Part shown: piece by piece, positions 10,557-14,662 of the stretch
Layout of the letters: each line of letters begins with the position of its first letter
Numbering within the stretch: the first letter of the stretch is position 1
NCBI GenBank assembly: GCA_964492335.1
Contig: CAZBJX010000034.1
Location: 1-14,662, forward strand
DNA from: JAFGCL01 sp964492335
GTDB lineage: Bacteria; Chloroflexota; Dehalococcoidia; UBA2247; RBG-13-53-26
DNA: 14,662 nucleotides
Direction of reading: 5' to 3'
The notes under the pieces: model-generated
Told to the model about the DNA's origin: nothing
Databases searched by the model: none
The model's input: only the letters and a program-made list of their open reading frames with translations
Program-made: the position numbers and the translations under genes

Positions 10557-12029
10557 GATCTCTGCCTCGTTGGGGCAGTAGAGGTAGTCCACCTTCTGGT
10601 GCTCGTTCCTGTCGTGATTGACGTAGTAGTGGCTGGCGAACAGGGGGTCCACTTTGGCCACCTCGTCGTAGTTCCAGGGGGGCGCCGCGCACGTCGGGCA
10701 CCAGTGGCCAGCGGCGATGAGCCGGGAGCTGCCCTGGAACTCGTGACCCAGGCCGCACCTCCATTTCAGGATGGAGGTCAGGTCTGTCAGGCTGCTGGAG
10801 AGGCACTGCCCGCCCCGGGCCTCCGCCAGGGTGCGGGCGTACTCCAGGGTGGGCTTGTCCGGCACCTCCGTCCCGGGGCGCGGCGGGGGCTCGGGTCCGG
10901 AGCGCTCAATCCGGTAGTCATTCCAGTCAGGTATGCTCTGCCACTTCTCCCGGCTGCCGAAGAAGGCCGTGATCTTCTCCTCGTCGTTGGACTCGATCCA
11001 GCGCAGCGGGTCCGCCATCCGCTTCATCACGACTCGCACGATGGGGCTGGTGATGAAGCCGGGGGTGATCGCGGTGAGCGGCCTGGCCGCCCGCAGGTAC
11101 CAGGGGATGGAGGCCTCCACATCCTTGTAGTGGTCTTCCAGCGAGTGCCGCCAGTGCCCCGTGTAGCTGTTGAGGACGTCGCTGTCGGCGAACCACCCGC
11201 AGTGGAAGTTGCGCAGGCCGAACCAGTTCAGGGGCATGATCTTCCGGAAGTCGCCCAGCCCGAACATCTTCAGCATCCGCTTCATGTAGTCCGCGAAGAC
11301 GAAGCGGCAGGAGGGGCCGCCGCCCATGTTGTAGACCCGGCCGTAGAACTCGTCGGGGGCCTCCGTCGTCTGCACCAGGCCGTAGCCCGCATCGTCATTG
11401 GTGATCAGCTCGATGTGGGTGTGCACCGGCTGGTGGAACATGATGGGGTCCATCAGGGTCAGCGCGTTGGGGATGGCGATGAAGGTCTGCCGCATTATGG
11501 CCCAGTGCTTGATGCCGGAGTCGATGATGGCCCTCTCGGAGGCTATCTTGGTGGTGGCGTAGAAGTCCCCCACGCTCGGCCGGAGAGGGTCGCCGACCCT
11601 GATCCAGTGGATGGGCGGGAGCCGGTCGCCGTACGCTGCCACGGAGCTGATGTAGACCAGGCGGATGTGGTCGCCGTTGTCCGGCTGCTTCTTGATGGCG
11701 GCCAGGATGTTGGAGGTGCCGCCGAAGTTGATGCGCCGGCACTGCGCCGGCTTGTGGTCGGCCTCGGGGGCGATCAGCGCCGCCGGGTGCAGGACGTAGT
11801 CCGCCCCGGTCACCGCCCTCAGCACGTCGTCTGGATTGCAGAGATCCCCCCAGACGATGGTCACGCCGTCCCGGCCGTCGTACCGGCCGAAGTCCCTGCG
11901 GTTCTGGGCAGAGGGCCGGAGCAGGAGCACGGTGTCACACCTGTCCCGGCGGCGCAGGAGCTCCCTGAAGGCCCCTCCGCCCATGGACCCGGAGGCCCCG
12001 GTGAGCAGCACTCGCTTCTTTGCGGACAT
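10542..12029 (-). CDS. Extended SDR epimerase/dehydrogenase fused to a zinc ribbon
   Basis: This 495-residue two-part protein begins with an extended short-chain dehydrogenase. Its NAD(P)-binding motif is GASGSMG (11-17), Asp62 lies in GDL, Ser128/129 in YISSVAAYG, and the catalytic pair is Tyr157/Lys161 in YATTK. NAD-dependent epimerases or dehydratases of this class act on nucleotide sugars, sterols or acyl substrates; the substrate here is unknown. The domain ends near residue 345. After a Pro-rich linker (about 378-390), residues 395-450 form a predicted treble-clef zinc ribbon: GGQCLSSS, then Cys425-x3-His429 (RCGLGHEF) and Cys444-x2-Cys447 (GHWCPTC). This resembles the ribbon modules of homing endonucleases and phage proteins. 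A further tail runs to the stop. Start ATG 12029 has GGAGG seven bases upstream. It is divergent from the radical SAM gene, with its own promoter, and has no operon partner. Confidence 0.88.
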   Translation of the reverse strand: MSAKKRVLLTGASGSMGGGAFRELLRRRDRCDTVLLLRPSAQNRRDFGRYDGRDGVTIVWGDLCNPDDVLRAVTGADYVLHPAALIAPEADHKPAQCRRINFGGTSNILAAIKKQPDNGDHIRLVYISSVAAYGDRLPPIHWIRVGDPLRPSVGDFYATTKIASERAIIDSGIKHWAIMRQTFIAIPNALTLMDPIMFHQPVHTHIELITNDDAGYGLVQTTEAPDEFYGRVYNMGGGPSCRFVFADYMKRMLKMFGLGDFRKIMPLNWFGLRNFHCGWFADSDVLNSYTGHWRHSLEDHYKDVEASIPWYLRAARPLTAITPGFITSPIVRVVMKRMADPLRWIESNDEEKITAFFGSREKWQSIPDWNDYRIERSGPEPPPRPGTEVPDKPTLEYARTLAEARGGQCLSSSLTDLTSILKWRCGLGHEFQGSSRLIAAGHWCPTCAAPPWNYDEVAKVDPLFASHYYVNHDRNEHQKVDYLYCPNEAEIAGRA

Positions 12030-12082
12030 TGGGTATCCTCCCCCCCGTCGAATCTGAGGCAGCGCGGCCTGCCTTTTCCGGA

Positions 12083-12112
12083 ATTATATACTGGAGCAGG
12101 GCTTCGTGGAAA
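12083..12112 (-). promoter_or_regulatory. Promoter of the SDR-zinc-ribbon gene
   Basis: Read on the minus strand, TTTCCA (12112-12107), an 18-bp spacer and a perfect TATAAT (12088-12083) predict a start near 12076 and a leader of about 47 nt. The -10 box stands out as the only A+T-rich patch in this gap. The -35 box is weak. Confidence 0.6.
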
Positions 12113-12179
12113 GTCAGCCCCGGGCCCCACTTCGCGGCGGACCGGCCGCCGGGGCGAAGGCCCGGTGGGACCGAAGTCC

Positions 12180-12210
12180 TTGACACCCGGCCGCCCGAGC
12201 GGGCTATCAT
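12180..12210 (+). promoter_or_regulatory. Promoter of the radical SAM gene (leaderless)
   Basis: TTGACA (12180-12185) and TATCAT (12205-12210) are separated by 19 bp, longer than the ideal 17. The -10 box ends six bases before ATG 12217, so transcription should begin at or next to the start codon. There is no Shine-Dalgarno site. Thirteen bases around the -10 box are identical to those of the response regulator promoter (3162-3174). Confidence 0.65.
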
Positions 12211-12216
12211 TGCCTC

Positions 12217-13440
12217 ATGGACCCGATAGACGCGCCGGCGCGCCGGTGGTACGAGATGGGCCCCATCAGGCCGCCCAGCGAGGGCCGCGACCAGTCGCTG
12301 CTCATCAGGGCCACCCGCAACTGCCCCTGGAACCGCTGCCGGTTCTGCCCGGTCTACAAGGGGCAGAGGTTCCAGTACCGCAGCGTGGCCGAGATCAAAG
12401 AGGACATCGATGTGGCCCGGGCCCTGGCCGGGGATCTGAAGGACGCCTCCTGGAGGCTGGGCCTGGGCGGCGGGATCGACCGGTCCGTGCTGCAGTCGGT
12501 GCTCAGGGCCAGCCCGGAGCTCTACGGTGGTGGGCCCGCCGGCGCCGCGGACGCCGATCGCTGCATCGCCAGCCTGGTCAACGTGGGCAACTGGCTGGCC
12601 AGCGGCGGGCGCACTGTGTTCCTGCAGGATGCCGACACGCTGATCATGCGGGTCCCCGAGCTGTTGGAGGTGCTGCGGCACCTGGCGGCCGGGTTCCCGG
12701 GGGTAGAGCGGGTCACTTCCTATGCCCGGGCCAGGACGGCGGCCCGCAGATCGCCGGCGGAGCTGGCGGAGCTTCGCGATGCGGGCCTGGCCCGGCTGCA
12801 CGTGGGCCTGGAGTCCGGCGCGGACGAGGTGCTGCAGTTCATGGAGAAGGGGGTGACCGCCGAGGAGCACATCCGGGGCGGGCGGGCGGTAGTGGAGGCC
12901 GGCATCTCCCTCTCTGAATATGTCATGCCCGGCCTGGGCGGCCGGAGATGGTCGGAGAAGCATGCGCTGGAGTCCGCGCGGGTGGTCAACGCCATCGGGC
13001 CGGAGTTCATCCGGCTAAGGAGCCTGGGGGTGAGGACCAATACCCCGCTGCACCAGCAGATGGGCAGCGCCGAGTTCGAGGTCCTCGATGAGGATGACAT
13101 GGTGGGGGAGATCGGCCTGCTGATCGAGAACCTGCACTGCCGCGCATACCTGGCCAGCGACCAGATGTCCAATCTCCTGTGGGAGATCGAAGGGCGCCTG
13201 CCGGAGGACAAGCCGGCCATGCTGGCCACCATCTCCGCCTACCTGGCGAAGCCACCCCTGGAGCGGCTGCACTTCTGCCTGGAGCGCCGCCGGCGGTCCT
13301 ACTACCAGGTCTACGGCGGCTTTCCCGCCGAAGTCCAGGGTTTGCTGGAGCAGGCCCGGGACGCCCTGAGGGGCGAGAGGCCCGACGCCGCGCTGCTGGT
13401 GAACGAGGCCATCGGCGCCCTCAAGCAGGGCTTCGTGTGA
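12217..13440 (+). CDS. Radical SAM protein with Cx4Cx2C cluster motif
   Basis: This 407-residue radical SAM enzyme is predicted to cleave S-adenosylmethionine at a [4Fe-4S] cluster and start radical chemistry on an unknown substrate. The cluster motif NCPWNRCRFCPVYKG has Cys36, Cys41 and Cys44, spaced x4 then x2 rather than the common x3, x2. I recall this spacing in a family of uncharacterised HemN/Elp3-like radical SAM proteins (pattern SLLIRxTRxCPWNRCxFC). Further motifs are LGLGGG (81-86), FLQDADTLIM (135-144, the beta-strand and D/S position typical of the fold), HVGLESGADEVLQFMEKG (195-212) and YVMPGLGG (235-242). No B12-binding, SPASM or membrane domain is seen. The C-terminal 110 residues are helical and unassigned. 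ATG 12217 lies six bases after the -10 box, which favours a leaderless message. It is convergent with the second SDR gene, 24 bp away. Confidence 0.88.
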   Translation: MDPIDAPARRWYEMGPIRPPSEGRDQSLLIRATRNCPWNRCRFCPVYKGQRFQYRSVAEIKEDIDVARALAGDLKDASWRLGLGGGIDRSVLQSVLRASPELYGGGPAGAADADRCIASLVNVGNWLASGGRTVFLQDADTLIMRVPELLEVLRHLAAGFPGVERVTSYARARTAARRSPAELAELRDAGLARLHVGLESGADEVLQFMEKGVTAEEHIRGGRAVVEAGISLSEYVMPGLGGRRWSEKHALESARVVNAIGPEFIRLRSLGVRTNTPLHQQMGSAEFEVLDEDDMVGEIGLLIENLHCRAYLASDQMSNLLWEIEGRLPEDKPAMLATISAYLAKPPLERLHFCLERRRRSYYQVYGGFPAEVQGLLEQARDALRGERPDAALLVNEAIGALKQGFV

Positions 13441-13464
13441 TGGGGGCTGGCCCAGGCCTGCCGG

Positions 13465-14523
13465 TCAGCCCGTGGCCTGGCCGGGGGACTTGACCGCCCC
13501 CTCGGTCCCGTGCTTGTGCGCCGCCTCCTCCCGCCGCCACTGGACGTACTCCCTGGTGCCTTCCTCCAGGGAGACCTGCGGCACCCATCCCAGGTCCCTT
13601 CCGGCCTTGGAGGCGTCGAGGTGGATGTCCTGGTTGAGCTGCAGGATGAAATACCGGTTGAGGAAGGGCATCTCCTTCGCCCGGAGCATCCGGGCGATCA
13701 GCTCCATGAGGTAGCACGAGACGTAGGCCACCGAGAAGGGGACGCGGCCCCACACCTTCCGCCCGCCCCTGGCCTTGACTATGGCCTGGGCGAACTCCCG
13801 CAGCCTGGTCGGCTCGGGGCAGGCGACGTTGTAGACCTCCCCCACTGCCTTCTCGCTGGTGGCCGCCAGGATGCAGAGGTCGGCGATGTCCCGCGAGTGC
13901 ACGATGGCGTAGCGGGGGTTGCTCATGCCCGGCCAGAGTATCACCGGGGAAGCGGCATACCGGTAGAGGCGGTCGGAGATCAGCCGGTCGCGGGGCCCGT
14001 AGGCGGAGCCGATGCGGATCATGGAGACCTTGATCTTCCCCTGTTTCTGGTATTCCCAGCAGGAGCGCTCCGCCAGCAGCTTGGCGTAGTCGTAGTAGGT
14101 CTTGGGGGTGAGGCACACGGCGCACTCGGTGGTCTCATCGGCGGCCATGTCGCCCTTCATGCAGGCTTCGCCATACACCGTGAATGAGCTCACCTGGACG
14201 AAGCGCTGGCAGCCGGCGGCGGCGGCGGCCTCCAGGAGGTTCTGGGTGCCGCGCACGGTCGTCCTCTCGAACTCCTCCCAGGTCCCCCATCCCGGGGTCA
14301 CTTTGGCCGCGGCGTGGAAGACCACGTCCACCCCCTGGGCCGCGGCCCGCAGGCTCTCGCAGTCGGTGATGTCACCGAAGACGATTTCGGCGCCGGTGGT
14401 CCTCAGGTGCCGCAGGTCGGATGTCTTCCGGGCCAGCGCCCGCACCTCGAAGCCCTTTTCCAGAAGGCGCTCCACCAGGGCGCTGCCGACGCACCCCGTG
14501 CTGCCAGTGACCAGTGCTTTCAT
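13465..14523 (-). CDS. Extended SDR, 3beta-HSD/sterol-4-carboxylate dehydrogenase-like
   Basis: This 352-residue NAD(P)-dependent oxidoreductase belongs to the extended SDR family. The cofactor motif is GSTGCVG (7-13), Asp51 lies in FGDITD, Ser112/113 in VSSFTVYGE, and the catalytic pair is Tyr144/Lys148 in YYDYAKLLAE, followed by MIRIGSAYGPRD (168-179). FEVRALAR is the usual second strand. The order and the spacing to the C-terminal domain are typical of 3beta-hydroxysteroid or sterol-4alpha-carboxylate dehydrogenases and of nucleotide-sugar epimerases. The substrate cannot be told. A hydrophobic stretch at about 261-282 (VPFSVAYVSCYLMELIARML) may be a membrane-contact helix, as in steroid-type relatives. 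The polar tail (HKHGTEGAVKSPGQATG) looks disordered. ATG 14523 follows a G7 Shine-Dalgarno stretch and a consensus promoter. It is only distantly similar to the SDR at 10542 and lacks the zinc ribbon. Confidence 0.9.
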   Translation of the reverse strand: MKALVTGSTGCVGSALVERLLEKGFEVRALARKTSDLRHLRTTGAEIVFGDITDCESLRAAAQGVDVVFHAAAKVTPGWGTWEEFERTTVRGTQNLLEAAAAAGCQRFVQVSSFTVYGEACMKGDMAADETTECAVCLTPKTYYDYAKLLAERSCWEYQKQGKIKVSMIRIGSAYGPRDRLISDRLYRYAASPVILWPGMSNPRYAIVHSRDIADLCILAATSEKAVGEVYNVACPEPTRLREFAQAIVKARGGRKVWGRVPFSVAYVSCYLMELIARMLRAKEMPFLNRYFILQLNQDIHLDASKAGRDLGWVPQVSLEEGTREYVQWRREEAAHKHGTEGAVKSPGQATG

Positions 14524-14561
14524 TAGGCCCCCCCTTGAGAGTTGTCGCCTGTTACGAGGGA

Positions 14562-14590
14562 ATCATATCGGCGCCGGCCCCCACTGTCAA
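14562..14590 (-). promoter_or_regulatory. Consensus promoter of the second SDR gene
   Basis: On the minus strand TTGACA (14590-14585), a 17-bp spacer and TATGAT (14567-14562) form a near-ideal sigma-70-type promoter. The start is expected near 14555, with a leader of about 32 nt. From 14591 to the window end I see no supported gene. Confidence 0.8.
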
Positions 14591-14662
14591 ACCGTTGCAT
14601 TGGCCGGGCCAGAAATTCCGCAACTTCTCCGGGCAGCCGTAGCTGACTTCTTCGTGGCCGGG

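Noticed and set aside
10599..12917. A 772-codon plus-strand open frame over the SDR gene and into the radical SAM gene
   Set aside because: It runs antisense through the SDR and out of frame through the radical SAM gene, crossing both promoters. Composition only, no domain.
1..14662. CRISPR array, tRNA or rRNA genes, toxin-antitoxin or phage defence island
   Set aside because: I found no regularly spaced repeats, no tRNA-like cloverleaf or TPsiC/CCA signatures, and no defence-type genes apart from the dead tnpB remnant.
14591..14662. Minus-strand open frame entering from the right edge
   Set aside because: Two frames are open for a few dozen codons, but both run through the consensus promoter of the second SDR gene and show no recognisable protein sequence.

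Overview
The window is G+C-rich bacterial DNA with dense short-spaced genes, good Shine-Dalgarno sites and several clean sigma-70-type promoters (TTGACA / 17 bp / TATCAT or TATGAT). A standalone cytoplasmic molybdopterin oxidoreductase, an HemN/Elp3-style radical SAM protein and an IS200/IS605 element with CCCCTGGCTTCAGCC-type ends suggest an anaerobic or facultative lineage. My best guess is Chloroflexota (Dehalococcoidia-like). This is an inference from gene style only, with low confidence, because no marker gene is present.

Layout. 1-67: tail of an unknown plus-strand gene, followed by a strong hairpin (119-143) that separates it from a convergent gene. 151-3904: a divergent two-component system, with a soluble GAF + 4xPAS histidine kinase on minus and an OmpR/KdpE-type response regulator on plus. 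Their promoters are back to back in a 157 bp gap. The end of the regulator gene carries a perfect 44 bp tandem duplication. 4126-5204: a PfpI/DJ-1-family protein followed by a small unrecognised protein. The latter shares its stop codon (CTAG) with the convergent gene. 5201-8834 (minus): a two-gene operon of a beta-CASP metallo-beta-lactamase RNase-like protein followed, 13 bp later, by a molybdopterin oxidoreductase whose N-terminal iron-sulfur motif lacks its second cysteine. 8921-9810: an IS200/IS605 insertion with an intact Y1 transposase and a heavily deleted, frameshifted tnpB. 9846-10511: a LOG/TIGR00725-type Rossmann protein related to molybdenum-cofactor carrier proteins. 10542-12029 (minus): an extended SDR fused to a C-terminal zinc-ribbon. 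12217-13440 (plus): a radical SAM protein that appears to be expressed from a leaderless mRNA. 13465-14523 (minus): a second extended SDR of the 3beta-HSD/sterol-dehydrogenase type, with a consensus promoter.

How the genes may work together. The kinase and regulator form an obvious signalling pair and may control the neighbouring PfpI gene, but no operator is proven. The molybdoenzyme, its nuclease partner and the MoCo-carrier-like gene may have been divergent neighbours before the IS inserted between them. The two SDRs and the radical SAM protein have no visible common pathway.

I found no tRNA, rRNA, CRISPR array, attachment site or replication origin. No gene-free stretch exceeds 300 bases. 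The best candidates for something new are the altered Fe-S motif of the molybdoenzyme, the SDR-zinc-ribbon fusion, the homopolymer tracts around the kinase gene, and promoter placement giving leaderless transcripts.
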